From assembly GCF_013155125.1 (NCBI RefSeq), contig NZ_CP053564.1, positions 6,269,501 through 6,333,500 of the forward strand: a stretch of 64,000 nt of DNA. Direction: 5' to 3'. Source of the DNA: Pseudonocardia broussonetiae. GTDB taxonomy: Bacteria > Actinomycetota > Actinomycetes > Mycobacteriales > Pseudonocardiaceae. This document shows positions 7,882 to 18,680 of this stretch, piece by piece. Position numbers and translations under genes: made by a program. Positions within the stretch are counted from its first letter, which is position 1. Each line of letters opens with the position of its first letter. Below the pieces are notes generated by a model. That model saw only the letters and a program-made list of their open reading frames with translations, searched no databases and had not been told where the DNA came from.

Positions 7882-8775
7882 TCAGGCCACCGCCACTCCC
7901 CGCCGCGCCCCCAGGCCCAGCCGCTGCACGAGCTCGGTCGTGGCCGTGGAGCGGTTGAACGTGTAGAAGTGCAGCCCGCCGACGCCCTCGGCGAGCAGCC
8001 GCGCGCACAGCTCGGTCGTGAGGTCCATGCCCGCCCGGCGGAACGCGGCCGGGTCGCCGGCGTAGCGCTCCAGCCGCTCGGCGAGCCCGGGCGGCAGCGG
8101 CGCGCCGGACAGCTCCGGGCCGCGGTGCAGCGTGCGCAGCGTCGTCAGCGGCATGATCCCGGGCAGCAGCGGGACCTCGCAGCCGGCGGCGGAGAGCCGG
8201 TCGCGCAGCCGTAGGAATCCCTCGGGCTCCAGGAACAGCTGGGTGATCGCGAAGTCGGCGCCCGCCCGGACCTTGGCGACGAGCCGCTGCAGGTCGGAGT
8301 CCTCGTCGGCCGAGCGCGGGTGGCCGTAGGGGAAGGCGGCCACGCCGACGCAGAAGTCGCCCAGGCTGCGCACCAGCGAGACGAGCTCGTCGGCGTACAT
8401 GAGGCCCTCGGGGTGGGCGACCCACTCGCCCAGCGGGTCGCCGGGGGGGTCGCCGCGCACCGCGAGGACGTTGCGGATGCCCGCCGCCGCGTACTCGCCG
8501 ATGACGTGGCGCAGCTCGGCCACCGAGTGCGAGACGGCGGTGAGGTGCGCCATGGCGACGAGCGTGGTCTCCGACGCGATGCGGCCGGTGGTGCGCACGG
8601 TCCGGTCGCGGCTGGACCCGCCCGCGCCGTAGGTGACCGAGGCGAACGCCGGGTCGAGCGGCTCCAGCCTGCGGATGGCGTTCCAGAGCTCGGCCTCGCC
8701 CGCGTCGTCCTTGGGCGGCATGAACTCCACCGAGAACACCGGCTGGTCGCCGCCGATCCGGTCCGTGATCTTCAT
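7882..8775 (-). CDS. metF: Methylenetetrahydrofolate reductase
   Basis: A 297-residue TIM-barrel flavoprotein that reduces 5,10-methylene-THF to 5-methyl-THF for methionine synthesis. Family landmarks are FSVEFMPPKD (N-terminal, catalytic Glu), VTYGAGGSSRDRT, NVLAVRGDPPGD and the C-terminal LHFYTFNRSTAT. Length and motifs are those of canonical MetF, unlike the divergent mycobacterial Rv2172c at the syntenic position. The ATG has GAGGAG eight bases upstream. It is divergent from the idsA transcript, with 129 bp between the two start codons. Confidence 0.93.
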   Translation of the reverse strand: MKITDRIGGDQPVFSVEFMPPKDDAGEAELWNAIRRLEPLDPAFASVTYGAGGSSRDRTVRTTGRIASETTLVAMAHLTAVSHSVAELRHVIGEYAAAGIRNVLAVRGDPPGDPLGEWVAHPEGLMYADELVSLVRSLGDFCVGVAAFPYGHPRSADEDSDLQRLVAKVRAGADFAITQLFLEPEGFLRLRDRLSAAGCEVPLLPGIMPLTTLRTLHRGPELSGAPLPPGLAERLERYAGDPAAFRRAGMDLTTELCARLLAEGVGGLHFYTFNRSTATTELVQRLGLGARRGVAVA

Positions 8776-8857
8776 CGGATGGTCTCCTCGGATGTGGTCC
8801 GTGCGGGAGGAGCCTAGTGGGCCCCGCCGCCACCGCGCCGACGTCCGGCACCGCCGC

Positions 8858-8863
8858 TACCCT
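8858..8863 (+). promoter_or_regulatory. -10 box of leaderless idsA leader ORF
   Basis: TACCCT ends 6 nt before the GTG at 8870, predicting transcription from that GTG. Confidence 0.55.
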
Positions 8864-8869
8864 CGTCAG

Positions 8870-8908
8870 GTGCCTCCCCGATCGTCACGCCGCCTGGCGT
8901 CCTCGTGA
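8870..8908 (+). CDS. 12-codon upstream ORF coupled to idsA
   Basis: A GTG placed at the predicted transcription start opens a 12-residue frame (VPPRSSRRLASS). Its TGA overlaps the idsA GTG as GTGA, the same 4-nt overlap used between true genes in this window. No ribosome site is visible before the idsA start, so translation of idsA may depend on ribosomes finishing this leader. This is inferred from spacing only; the peptide itself has no recognisable function. Confidence 0.4.
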   Translation: MPPRSSRRLASS

Positions 8909-10014
8909 CCCGCACCGCCCCGGAGCGCGTCCGGGCCGCCGACGACGAGCTGTCCGACGCCGTGGAGGAGGTGCTGGCGGCCTACCTGGAGCGCCGGGGC
9001 GCCGACACGGCCGCCATCGACCCCGCGTTCGGGGCCGCCACCGCGGCGCTGACGGAGTTCGTGCTGAGCGGGGGCAAGCGGCTGCGGCCGACGTTCGCCT
9101 GGTGGGGGTGGCGCGGCGCGGGGGGCTCCCCCGACGACGCGCACGCCGTCGGCGTGCTGGAGGCGATCAGCGCCCTGGAGCTGATCCAGGCGTGCGCGCT
9201 CGTGCACGACGACCTGATGGACGCCTCGGCCACCCGCCGCGGCCGCCCCACCGTGCACGTCGACTTCGCCCGGCGCCACGCCGAGGCCGGCTGGCAGGGC
9301 CGCCCGGCGCGCTTCGGCGCGGCCGCTGCGATCCTGCTCGGTGACCTGGCCCTCGTCTGGGCCGACGACCTGTTCCGCTCCTCCGCGCTGCCGGTCGAGG
9401 CGCTCCGCCGCGCCGCGGCGCCGTGGGAGGCCATGCGCACCGAGGTCCTCGGCGGGCAGTACCTCGACGTGCTGCACCAGTCCACCGGCGACACGAGCCC
9501 GCGGGCCGCGCTGCAGGTCGACCGCTACAAGACCGCCGCGTACACCGTCGAGCGCCCGCTGCACCTGGGCGCCGCGATCGCCGACGCGTCCCCCGAGCTG
9601 GTCGCCTGCTACCGCCGCTTCGGCGCCGACATCGGCATCGCCTTCCAGCTGCGCGACGACCTGCTCGGCGTCTTCGGCGACCCGGCCGTCACCGGCAAGC
9701 CTGCGGGCGACGACCTGCGCGAGGGCAAGCGGACGCTGCTGCTCGCGCTGGCGCTGGAGCGCGCCGCCGAGCAGGGCTCCCGGGCGTCGGCGGCGGCGAT
9801 CGAGGCCGCGCTCGGCGACCCCGACCTCGACGCCGACGGGGTCGACCGCGTCCGCGGGCTGCTCGTCGACCTCGGCGCCGAGCAGGCTGTGGAGCAGCGC
9901 ATCGCGGCGATGACCGGCTCCGCGCTCGACGCCCTGAGCACCGCCGACATCGAGGAGCCCGCGGCCTCGCGGCTCTCCGACCTCGCCGTCGCGGCCACCC
10001 GGCGGCGGCGATGA
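8905..10014 (+). CDS. idsA: Polyprenyl (geranylgeranyl) diphosphate synthase
   Basis: A 369-residue trans-prenyltransferase with the first aspartate-rich motif DDLMD (residues 102-106) and the second at QLRDDLLGVFGD (Asp251-252), plus the GGKRLRP substrate motif. It elongates allylic diphosphates with isopentenyl diphosphate. Position matches idsA2 (Rv2173). Because it is followed directly by phytoene desaturase and, two genes later, phytoene synthase, its likely product is the C20 precursor for carotenoids (a CrtE role). The ATGA overlap with crtI indicates translational coupling. Confidence 0.9.
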   Translation: MTRTAPERVRAADDELSDAVEEVLAAYLERRGADTAAIDPAFGAATAALTEFVLSGGKRLRPTFAWWGWRGAGGSPDDAHAVGVLEAISALELIQACALVHDDLMDASATRRGRPTVHVDFARRHAEAGWQGRPARFGAAAAILLGDLALVWADDLFRSSALPVEALRRAAAPWEAMRTEVLGGQYLDVLHQSTGDTSPRAALQVDRYKTAAYTVERPLHLGAAIADASPELVACYRRFGADIGIAFQLRDDLLGVFGDPAVTGKPAGDDLREGKRTLLLALALERAAEQGSRASAAAIEAALGDPDLDADGVDRVRGLLVDLGAEQAVEQRIAAMTGSALDALSTADIEEPAASRLSDLAVAATRRRR

Positions 10015-11576
10015 GGCTGCGCACCGTCACCGGTCCCACCGACCACGTCGTCGTGGTCGGGGCGGGGTTCGCCGGCCTCACCACCGCCCTGCACCTGCTG
10101 GGCGCGGGCCGCCGCGTCACGGTCGTCGAGCGGGGCGAGCACCCCGGCGGGCGCGCCGGGCGCCTCGACCTGCAGACCGCCTCGGGCACCTACCAGGTCG
10201 ACACCGGCCCCACCGTCCTGACCATGCCCGACCTGCTCGACGAGGCGTTCGGCGCCGTCGGGGAGAAGGTGTCGGAGCGGCTCGACCTCGTCGAGCTCGA
10301 CCCGGCCTACCGCACCCACTTCGCCGACGGCTCGACGATCGACGTCCACACCGACGCCGGGGCGATGGAGGCCGAGGTCCGCGCGGTCTGCGGACCCGAC
10401 GCGGCGGCGGGCTACGTCCGCATGCGCGAGTGGCTCGGCAAGCTCTACCGCGCCGAGATCGACACGTTCATCGGCGCCAACTTCGACTCGCCGCTGAACC
10501 TGCTCGGCCCCGACCTGGTGCGCCTGGCCGCGCTCGGCGGGTTCGGGCGCCTGGGTCCGCGGGTCGAGGGCTTCCTGCCCGACGAGCGGCTCCAACGGAT
10601 CTTCTCGTTCCAGGCGCTCTACGCGGGCGTGCCGCCGCAGACGGCGCTCGGCGCGTACGGCGTGATCGCCTACATGGACACCATCGCCGGCGTCCACTTC
10701 CCCAAGGGCGGCATGCGCTCGGTCGGGCAGGCCCTGGCCGACGCGGCCGTGGCCGCCGGCGCGGAGATCCTCTACGGGCGGACCGTCACCGGCCTGGAGC
10801 GCGGCGCGGGCCGCGTCACCGCCGTGCGCCACCGGGCCACCGACGACCCGCTCGGCGCGTCCGACCGGCTCGCGGCCGACTCGTTCGTGCTGACGCCGGA
10901 CCTGCCCGTCGTGCACGACCTGCTGGGCCGCGCGCCGCGGCGCGTCGTGCCTCTGCGCTACTCCCCCAGCGCCGTCGTCCTGCACGCCGGGCTGCGCACC
11001 TCCCGACCGGAGGCGGCGCACCACACCATCTCCTTCGGGTCGGCCTGGCGGGAGACGTTCCGCGAGATCATCGACGACGGCCGCCTGATGAGTGATCCGT
11101 CACTGCTGATCACGCGCCCGACGGCCACCGACCCCTCGCTCGCCCCCGACGGCCGCGACCTGCTGTTCGTGCTCGCCCCGTGCCCCAACCTCGAGGCGGG
11201 CCCGATCGACTGGGAGCGCGTCGGACCGGCCTACCGCGACGAGCTCCTCGGCGTGCTGGAGGCCCGCCAGCACCCGGGGCTCGACGGCATCGAGGGCGAC
11301 ATCGAGGTGTCGGACCTGGTCACCCCGGCCGACTGGGCCGCGCAGGGGATGGCCGCGGGCACCCCGTTCTCGGCGGCGCACACGTTCGCGCAGACCGGCC
11401 CGTTCCGGCCGCGCAACCTGGTCCGCGGGTTCGAGAACGTGGTCCTCGCGGGCTGCGGCACGACGCCCGGGGTCGGCATCCCGCCGGTGCTGCTGTCGGG
11501 CCGCCTGGCCGCCGCGCGCATCACCGGGCCCGCTCCGACGACCGGGCGGGGTCGCAGGGTCCCGACAGGCGGCTGA
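10011..11576 (+). CDS. crtI: Phytoene desaturase (CrtI type)
   Basis: A 521-residue FAD enzyme. The dinucleotide-binding fold is VVVGAGFAGLTTALHLL (GxGxxG at residues 17-22) followed by the acidic VVERGEHPGGRAG; DTGPTVLTMPDLL and the C-terminal FAD motif NVVLAGCGTTPGVGIPPVLLSG are diagnostic for CrtI desaturases. It would introduce double bases into phytoene towards lycopene. It starts in the idsA stop codon and ends 28 bp before mptA, so the carotenoid and mannosyltransferase genes probably share a transcript. No cyclase gene is present in the window. Confidence 0.92.
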   Translation: MRLRTVTGPTDHVVVVGAGFAGLTTALHLLGAGRRVTVVERGEHPGGRAGRLDLQTASGTYQVDTGPTVLTMPDLLDEAFGAVGEKVSERLDLVELDPAYRTHFADGSTIDVHTDAGAMEAEVRAVCGPDAAAGYVRMREWLGKLYRAEIDTFIGANFDSPLNLLGPDLVRLAALGGFGRLGPRVEGFLPDERLQRIFSFQALYAGVPPQTALGAYGVIAYMDTIAGVHFPKGGMRSVGQALADAAVAAGAEILYGRTVTGLERGAGRVTAVRHRATDDPLGASDRLAADSFVLTPDLPVVHDLLGRAPRRVVPLRYSPSAVVLHAGLRTSRPEAAHHTISFGSAWRETFREIIDDGRLMSDPSLLITRPTATDPSLAPDGRDLLFVLAPCPNLEAGPIDWERVGPAYRDELLGVLEARQHPGLDGIEGDIEVSDLVTPADWAAQGMAAGTPFSAAHTFAQTGPFRPRNLVRGFENVVLAGCGTTPGVGIPPVLLSGRLAAARITGPAPTTGRGRRVPTGG

Positions 11577-11604
11577 GGGCGGCCATGGCAGCATGGTCCG
11601 CGCC

Positions 11605-13164
11605 ATGACCGCGCAGCCCTCCTCCCCCGTCGACCGGTCGGAGTCACCCGATCGGGCCGTGACGGCGCCCGCCGGCAGCACGCCCCGGGCGTCCGCGTGG
11701 CGTGCCCGCCTGGGGTCGCCTCCCCGGGGTCCGCTGGTGCTCGGCGTGGTCGCGTCGCTGCTCATGGTGCTGGGCGGGTTCGGCGCGGGCGGCGTCCTCG
11801 TCGACGACCCGCTGCTGACGAACTCGCCGCTGGGCTTCTGGCGCTACGGCCACGGCCGGGAGATCGCCAACTCGCTGATCTACCTCGGCGTCGGGCTGCT
11901 GGCCTGGGCCTGGGTCCGGCTGGGCCGCGAGGTGCTGGCGCGGCGCGTCGGCGGCCGCGCGGTGCTCACCACCGCCACGGCGTGGCTGCTGCCGATGCTG
12001 GTGGCGCCCCCGCTGTTCACCCGCGACGTGTTCAGCTACCTCGCCCAGGGCGCGCTGCCGCTGCACGGGTTCGACCCGTACGCCGTCGGGCCCGACGCGC
12101 TGCCCGGGATCTTCACCGACAACGTCCACTACTTCTGGCAGGACACCCCGGCGCCCTACGGCCCGTTGTTCATCCTCTACGCCAAGTCGGTCGCGTGGCT
12201 CGCGGGCGACCAGATCATCCTCGGCGTCGTGCTCATGCGCCTCGCGCTCGCCGTGGGGCTGGTGCTGCTGGTCCGGGCCCTGCCCGAGCTGTCGCGGCGG
12301 ATGGGCGGGCGGCCGGCGCTCGCGCTCTGGATCGTCGTCGCCAACCCCGTCATGGTCATCCACATGGTCGGCGGCGGCCACAACGACCTGCTGGTCATGG
12401 GCCTGCTGGCCACGGCCGCGCTGTCGGCGCTGCGCGGGCAGCACGCCTGGGGCATCGTGCTCGCCACGCTCGCGATGGCGGTCAAGGCCAGCGCGGGCGT
12501 CGCGCTGCCGTTCCTGGTACTGGTCTGGGCGGGCACGATGGCCGGCTCGGTGCTCGCGCGCACGCTGCGCGCCACCGCGTACGGGATCGCGGTCTTCGTG
12601 CCGGTGTTCGCGCTGTGCACGGTCGCGGCCGGCGTCGGACTGGGCTGGCTGCCCGCGCTCAGCGCGCCGTCGATGATCGTCAACTGGATGTCCCTGCCCA
12701 CCGGCGCGGGCCAGCTCGTGCACTCGGTCGTCAGCATCTTCGGACCCGTGTCGATGCAGCCGTTCGTCAACGCGGGCCGTGCCGTCGGCGCGCTGATCCT
12801 GCTGGTGATCGCCGTGCACCAGTGGTGGGCCTCGCGCGACGGCGGCCCCGACGCGATGCGCCGCGCCGGCATCGTGCTGCTGGCCGTCGCGCTGCTCTCC
12901 CCCACCACGCTGCCCTGGTACGTCAGCTGGGGCATGGCGCTGCTCGCGATGGTCGACTGGACGCCGCGCGCGCTGCAGGTGCTGGTCTTCTTCTCGCTCT
13001 GGCTGATGATCGTCTACTACCCCGACGGCGAGGCCGCGCTCTACGACCTGGCGGTCCTGGGCATCGGCGCCGCGCTGTCGGCGCTGGCCGCGGTGTCGCT
13101 GCTGCGGCCCGACCCGCTCGGGCTCGCCCGGCGCCCGGTGGGAGCCGACCCGGTTGTCCGGTAG
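11605..13164 (+). CDS. mptA: Polyprenyl-phosphomannose-dependent alpha-1,6-mannosyltransferase
   Basis: A 519-residue GT-C enzyme with about a dozen membrane helices. The first extracytoplasmic loop contains [12 protein letters not shown], with the catalytic-type Asp, followed by [32 protein letters not shown] and [17 protein letters not shown] are also typical of MptA/MptB. It extends the mannan backbone of lipomannan using a lipid-linked mannose donor. Synteny with Rv2174 supports MptA. Start ATG 11605 is preferred to ATG 11593 because the family N-terminus is short and polar. The crtB gene starts 11 bp before its stop. Confidence 0.88.
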   Translation: MTAQPSSPVDRSESPDRAVTAPAGSTPRASAWRARLGSPPRGPLVLGVVASLLMVLGGFGAGGVLVDDPLLTNSPLGFWRYGHGREIANSLIYLGVGLLAWAWVRLGREVLARRVGGRAVLTTATAWLLPMLVAPPLFTRDVFSYLAQGALPLHGFDPYAVGPDALPGIFTDNVHYFWQDTPAPYGPLFILYAKSVAWLAGDQIILGVVLMRLALAVGLVLLVRALPELSRRMGGRPALALWIVVANPVMVIHMVGGGHNDLLVMGLLATAALSALRGQHAWGIVLATLAMAVKASAGVALPFLVLVWAGTMAGSVLARTLRATAYGIAVFVPVFALCTVAAGVGLGWLPALSAPSMIVNWMSLPTGAGQLVHSVVSIFGPVSMQPFVNAGRAVGALILLVIAVHQWWASRDGGPDAMRRAGIVLLAVALLSPTTLPWYVSWGMALLAMVDWTPRALQVLVFFSLWLMIVYYPDGEAALYDLAVLGIGAALSALAAVSLLRPDPLGLARRPVGADPVVR

Positions 13165-14128
13165 CGCCGAGCTCGACGCCGCGGGCATCACCGACCCGGC
13201 CCTGCGCGCCGCCTACGCCACCTGCCGCCGGCTCAACGCGGCCCACGGGCGCACGTACTTCCTCGCCACCCGCCTGCTCCCGCCCGACCGCCGCCCGGCC
13301 GTGCACGCCCTCTACGGCTTCGCGCGCTATGCCGACGAGATCGTCGACGACCTGGGCGACGACCGGCCCGTCGCCGAGAAGGCCGCGGAGCTCGACGCCC
13401 TCACCGCGGGCCTCCACGCCGCCTTGGACGGCGCGCCCACCGACGTACCGGTCCTCGCGGCGCTGGGCGACACCGCCCGCCGCTACGGCATCGACCGGGC
13501 CCACTTCACCGACTTCATGACGTCGATGCGGATGGACACCCACGTCACGTCCTACGCCACCGACGCCGACCTCGCCGTCTACGTCCACGGCTCGGCCGCC
13601 GTGATCGGGCTGCAGATGCTGCCGGTGCTCGGCACGACGGTGCCCCTGGAGGAGGCGACGCCGCCCGCCACGGCGCTCGGGGTGGCGTTCCAGCTCACCA
13701 ACTTCCTGCGCGACGTCGGCGAGGACCTCGACCGCGGCCGCGTGTACCTGCCCGCCGACGAGCTCGCCGCGTTCGGCGTCGACCGCGAGCTGCTGGCCTG
13801 GTGCCGCGCGCACCGCCGTGCCGACCCGCGGGTGCGGCGCGCGCTCGCGCACCTCGTCGCCCGCACCCGCGGCACCTACCGCCGCGCGGCGCCCGGCATC
13901 GCCATGCTGGAGCCGGTCTCCCGGGCCTGCGTCGGCTGCGCCTTCGCCCTCTACCAGGGCATCCTCGACGAGATCGAGGCCGCGGGCTACGCCGTGCTGC
14001 ACCGCCGGGTGGCGGTGCCGAACCGCAGGCGCCTCGGCGTGGCGCTCCCGGGCCTGGCCCGCGCGGTGGCGGCGAGGAGGCCGGGAGAGCGCCCCGCTAG
14101 AACGCCATCGCCTGCGCGCGGCGCTTGA
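13154..14128 (+). CDS. crtB: Phytoene synthase
   Basis: A 324-residue squalene/phytoene synthase. The two aspartate-rich sites are DEIVD (residues 61-65) in [14 protein letters not shown] and DVGED (187-191) in [16 protein letters not shown]. It condenses two geranylgeranyl diphosphates to phytoene. The only plausible start is TTG 13154, overlapping the end of mptA; with no other upstream start, coupling to mptA translation is likely. The last 32 bp overlap the convergent Rv2175c-like gene, an unusual tail-to-tail overlap that would create antisense transcripts. Confidence 0.92.
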   Translation: MSGSAELDAAGITDPALRAAYATCRRLNAAHGRTYFLATRLLPPDRRPAVHALYGFARYADEIVDDLGDDRPVAEKAAELDALTAGLHAALDGAPTDVPVLAALGDTARRYGIDRAHFTDFMTSMRMDTHVTSYATDADLAVYVHGSAAVIGLQMLPVLGTTVPLEEATPPATALGVAFQLTNFLRDVGEDLDRGRVYLPADELAAFGVDRELLAWCRAHRRADPRVRRALAHLVARTRGTYRRAAPGIAMLEPVSRACVGCAFALYQGILDEIEAAGYAVLHRRVAVPNRRRLGVALPGLARAVAARRPGERPARTPSPARGA

Positions 14129-14462
14129 TCTCCCGGTGGCGCCCCTCGGTGAGGAACGACATCGGGGAGCCGGGCAGCGAGTCGTCGACGGAGAACAGCC
14201 AGCGCAGGATGTCCTCGTCGCTGTAGCCGCCGTCGCGCAGCACGGTGATCGTGCCCGGCAGGCCCTTCACGACCTCCGCGCGCTCCTCGCCGGGCGAGAA
14301 GAACGCAGCGGGCACCACCACCTCGCCGTCGCGGCGCAGGGACAGGATCTGCCCGTCGCGCACGAGCTGGTGGACCCGGGACACGGGCTGGTTCAACAGG
14401 GTTGCGACCTCGGCGACGGGCAGCGTCTCCACGTCGTCGGCCAGAACGGACACCTCACTCAC
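14097..14462 (-). CDS. Rv2175c-like winged-helix DNA-binding protein, probable PknL substrate
   Basis: A 121-residue protein: [21 protein letters not shown] is a MerR/excisionase-like helix-turn-helix near the N-terminus, followed by a short wing ([14 protein letters not shown]) and a helical C-terminal domain ending in [12 protein letters not shown]. In M. tuberculosis the homologue Rv2175c binds DNA and is phosphorylated by PknL on an N-terminal Thr, which blocks binding; here Thr13 (VETLPV) is the only comparable residue. It is divergent from pknL, as in mycobacteria. Start GTG 14462 lies 8 nt after CATCCT; GTG 14453 is an alternative. Confidence 0.82.
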   Translation of the reverse strand: MSEVSVLADDVETLPVAEVATLLNQPVSRVHQLVRDGQILSLRRDGEVVVPAAFFSPGEERAEVVKGLPGTITVLRDGGYSDEDILRWLFSVDDSLPGSPMSFLTEGRHREIKRRAQAMAF

Positions 14463-14528
14463 GAGGCGACAGGATGCCACATCCGGTGCCGTCCCCGCGC
14501 CTGCTCCGGGCCGCCGGTGGCCGGGCGG

Positions 14529-14534
14529 TACCGT
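14529..14534 (+). promoter_or_regulatory. -10 box of leaderless pknL
   Basis: TACCGT ends 7 nt before the GTG start of pknL at 14542. Confidence 0.6.
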
Positions 14535-14541
14535 CAGGCTC

Positions 14542-16341
14542 GTGAACGCCCCGCCCGCCGCGCTGCTCGACGCGCGCTACCGGCTCGGTCCGGTGATCGC
14601 CCGCGGGGGCATGTCCATCGTCTACCGGGGCACCGACACCCGCCTCGACCGGCCCGTCGCGATCAAGGTGATGGAGCCGCGGCTCGCGGCCGACCCGGCG
14701 TTCCGCACCCGCTTCGAGCGGGAGGCGCGCTCCGCGGCCCGGATCGACCACCCGGCCGTCGTCGACGTCTACGACCAGGGCCGCCACGTCGACGACAGCG
14801 GCGGCCACGGCCCGGAGCCCGTGCTGTTCCTCGTGATGGAGCTCGTGGAGGGCGCCACCCTGCGCGACGTCCTGCGGATGCGCGGGCAGCTGGGCGTGCC
14901 GGGCGCGGTGGCCGTGCTCGACCGCGTGCTCGCCGGGCTCGCCGAGGCCCACCGGCTCGGGCTGGTGCACCGCGACGTCAAGCCGGAGAACGTGCTCATC
15001 AGCCACACCGGCGAGGTCAAGGTCGCCGACTTCGGGCTCGTCGTCGCGGCGGCGCAGGCCGGGGCCAGCCACGTCGGCACGATCATGGGGACGGTCGCGT
15101 ACCTGTCCCCCGAGCAGGTCGCCACCGGCTCCGCCGACGCCCGCAGCGACGTCTACGCCGCCGGGATCCTGCTCTACGAGCTCCTCACCGGCACGCCGCC
15201 GTTCACCGGCGACACGGCGATCTCGGTGGCCTTCCGGCACGTCAACGACCGCGTGCCGCCGCCATCGCTGATCGCGGGCGACGTCCCGCCCGAGCTCGAC
15301 GCCCTGGTGCTGCGGGCCACCGACCGCGACCCCGCCGCCCGCCCCGCCGACGCCGGGGCCCTGCTGGGCGAGCTGCGCCGCGTCGCGCACCGCCTCGAGG
15401 TGCCGCGGGTGCCCGTGCCGGCCCCGCCGCGGCCCGCGCAGCACGCGACCGAGCCCGTGACGCACCCCGGGCCGGTCGTGATGCCCGGGCCGCGCGGCAC
15501 GCAGGCGCTGCCCGCGGGCCCGCCGCGCGGCGCCACCAGCACCGACCTGGCCGGGCCACCGGCCGGCGGCACCCTGCACGGCGGGGCGGGCGACCCGTTC
15601 CCCGACCACCGCCGCGCCCGGCGCCGCAGCCGCCGCGCCTTCGCCGTCGGCATCGCGCTGGTGCTCGTCCTCGCGCTCGTGGTGGGCGCGGTGGCCTGGT
15701 GGATGGGCAGCGGGCGCTGGACGCAGGTGCCCGCGCTCGTGGGGGTGCAGCAGACCGCGGCCGCGGAGCTCCTCGACGACTACGGCCTCGTCACCGGGCC
15801 GGCCACGACCACGTTCGACAACGCCGCACCCGCCGGCGCCGTGCTGGCCGTCGACCCGCCGGTCGGCGCGCAGCTGCTGCGTGGGGAGATCGTCACGCTG
15901 ACGGTGTCCACCGGGCGCCCCGTCGTGCCGCCCGTGGAGGCCGGCACCGACGTCGCCGGCGCCGAGCAGCTCGTCCGCGACGCCGGGCTGACGCCCACCC
16001 GGGACAGCTCCGACGCCGAGTTCAGCGACTCCGTGCCCGAGGGCGCGGTGATCCGCACCGAGCCCCCGGCGGGTCAGGCCGTCGACATCGGCGGGGCGGT
16101 GACGCTGGTCGTCAGCCGCGGGGTCGAGCCGCCGCCCGCGCCCGCGCGCGTGTCGGTTCCGATGGTCGTGGGGCAGACGGCCTCGGCCGCCCAGGCCCTG
16201 CTCGACGAGCTGGGCCTGAGCACCGTGGTGCAGTCGACGCTGCCGTTCGCGCTCAACGAGGACCCGACCGTGATCGGCCAGAGCCCCGCGGCGGGGACGG
16301 TGGTCGAGGAGGGCACCCAGGTCGTCCTGGACACCCTCTAG
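14542..16341 (+). CDS. pknL: Serine/threonine protein kinase PknL with PASTA domains
   Basis: A 599-residue transmembrane kinase. Kinase residues visible are the glycine loop (IARGGMSIVY), Lys42 (VAIK), catalytic Asp145 (HRDVKPEN) and DFG Asp163; the activation loop is followed by MGTVAYLSPEQ. A Pro-rich juxtamembrane linker, one helix at about 368-390 and three extracytoplasmic PASTA repeats (about 395-460, 461-526, 535-598) follow. PASTA domains of this class sense peptidoglycan fragments or lipid II. It is divergent from its predicted substrate gene and converges on aroG with a 13-bp gap and no clear terminator. Confidence 0.95.
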   Translation: MNAPPAALLDARYRLGPVIARGGMSIVYRGTDTRLDRPVAIKVMEPRLAADPAFRTRFEREARSAARIDHPAVVDVYDQGRHVDDSGGHGPEPVLFLVMELVEGATLRDVLRMRGQLGVPGAVAVLDRVLAGLAEAHRLGLVHRDVKPENVLISHTGEVKVADFGLVVAAAQAGASHVGTIMGTVAYLSPEQVATGSADARSDVYAAGILLYELLTGTPPFTGDTAISVAFRHVNDRVPPPSLIAGDVPPELDALVLRATDRDPAARPADAGALLGELRRVAHRLEVPRVPVPAPPRPAQHATEPVTHPGPVVMPGPRGTQALPAGPPRGATSTDLAGPPAGGTLHGGAGDPFPDHRRARRRSRRAFAVGIALVLVLALVVGAVAWWMGSGRWTQVPALVGVQQTAAAELLDDYGLVTGPATTTFDNAAPAGAVLAVDPPVGAQLLRGEIVTLTVSTGRPVVPPVEAGTDVAGAEQLVRDAGLTPTRDSSDAEFSDSVPEGAVIRTEPPAGQAVDIGGAVTLVVSRGVEPPPAPARVSVPMVVGQTASAAQALLDELGLSTVVQSTLPFALNEDPTVIGQSPAAGTVVEEGTQVVLDTL

Positions 16342-16354
16342 ACCCCGCGGACCG

Positions 16355-17755
<1,401 letters not shown>

Positions 17756-17837
17756 GAAGGTCCCGGGCGGGGGCCGGTGCCCGGTACGTCACCCGAACGG
17801 CCCGATTCCACTGAGGACGATCCGGATACCTGACCTC

Positions 17838-17981
17838 ATGGCAACCATCCTCTGGATCCTGGCAGTCGTCCTCGTCGTCGCCGGCGTCCTGGCGATCATC
17901 CGCAAGCAGCTCGTGTGGGGCATCGTGCTGATCGTCGTCGGGCTGCTCGTCGGCCCCGGCGGCGTCAGCATCTTCACCTGA
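17838..17981 (+). CDS. GPGG-motif small membrane protein
   Basis: A 47-residue protein with two hydrophobic helices (WILAVVLVVAGVLAII and GIVLIVVGLLV) separated by the basic RKQLVW turn, ending in GPGGVSIFT. This matches the small actinobacterial GPGG-motif membrane protein family. Function unknown. The ATG stands 8 nt after a GATACC element that may be a -10 box; I see no ribosome site. It sits alone between the divergent aroG gene and the convergent exoribonuclease gene. Confidence 0.8.
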   Translation: MATILWILAVVLVVAGVLAIIRKQLVWGIVLIVVGLLVGPGGVSIFT

Positions 17982-18014
17982 CCGCTCACGCCCTGACCCC
18001 GTGACCCCTCCCGG

Positions 18015-18506
18015 TCAGGACCGGGCGGCCACCGCCGACTCGATCGCCTCCCACCGACGCAGGTTCAACCGCGCGTCGGCCAGGGCGTCGTGCGCGTCGG
18101 CGGTGGGCGGGGGCAGGGCCGGGCGGCCCGCGTCCTCCCAGCGCTGGCGCAGCTCGCGGGTGAACCGCGGCAGCGCCCGCGGGAGGGCGGGCATCGCCCC
18201 CCACAGCTGGCACAGCGCCACGTGGTCGTACGCCGCGATCCACGCCCACATCTCCACGTCCCCGCCGGGCTCGGTGACGAAGTCGAGCAGGTCGGCGCGC
18301 AGGCGCGACCGGGACCGCCACGCGGGGTCGGCGGGCGAGGGCAGCTTGGGCAGCACGTTGGCCCGCACCCACGCCCCCGCGCGCGACGGGTCGAACTCGG
18401 TGGAGACCGCGTAGAACTCGCGTCCGTCCTCCCCGACCACCCCGATGGACACCAGGTCGATCGTGGTGCCGTCCTCGATGAACTCGCAGTCGTAGAAGAA
18501 GCGCAC
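18015..18506 (-). CDS. 3'-5' exoribonuclease (Rv2179c-like)
   Basis: A 163-residue RNase T/DEDD-type exonuclease: Asp6 and Glu8 in FYDCEFIEDG, Asp in AAYDHVALCQLWG, and HDALADARLNLRRW supplying the final His/Asp pair. The M. tuberculosis homologue Rv2179c is a Mg-dependent 3'-5' exoribonuclease with preference for single-stranded 3' overhangs. The GTG start follows a TAACCT box by 6 nt, so the message is probably leaderless. A short stem (17992-17998 with 18013-18019) at the convergent junction may help termination. Confidence 0.88.
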   Translation of the reverse strand: MRFFYDCEFIEDGTTIDLVSIGVVGEDGREFYAVSTEFDPSRAGAWVRANVLPKLPSPADPAWRSRSRLRADLLDFVTEPGGDVEMWAWIAAYDHVALCQLWGAMPALPRALPRFTRELRQRWEDAGRPALPPPTADAHDALADARLNLRRWEAIESAVAARS

Positions 18507-18512
18507 GTCACG

Positions 18513-18518
18513 AGGTTA
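18513..18518 (-). promoter_or_regulatory. -10 box of leaderless exoribonuclease gene
   Basis: TAACCT on the minus strand, 6 nt before the GTG start. Confidence 0.55.
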
Positions 18519-18680
18519 GCCGCCGGGTCCGGCGGGCCGCCCGGGCGGCCGGTCCCCGCCACCCCGGGCGACGCGTCGCTAACGGGATCGGGCAGGCTCC
18601 GATACCACTGGTGGAGCACCGTGCCCGCACGTTCCCGGAAGGCCTCGGCCGGGCGGTGCCGTAGGGACCTCGGGGGACCC

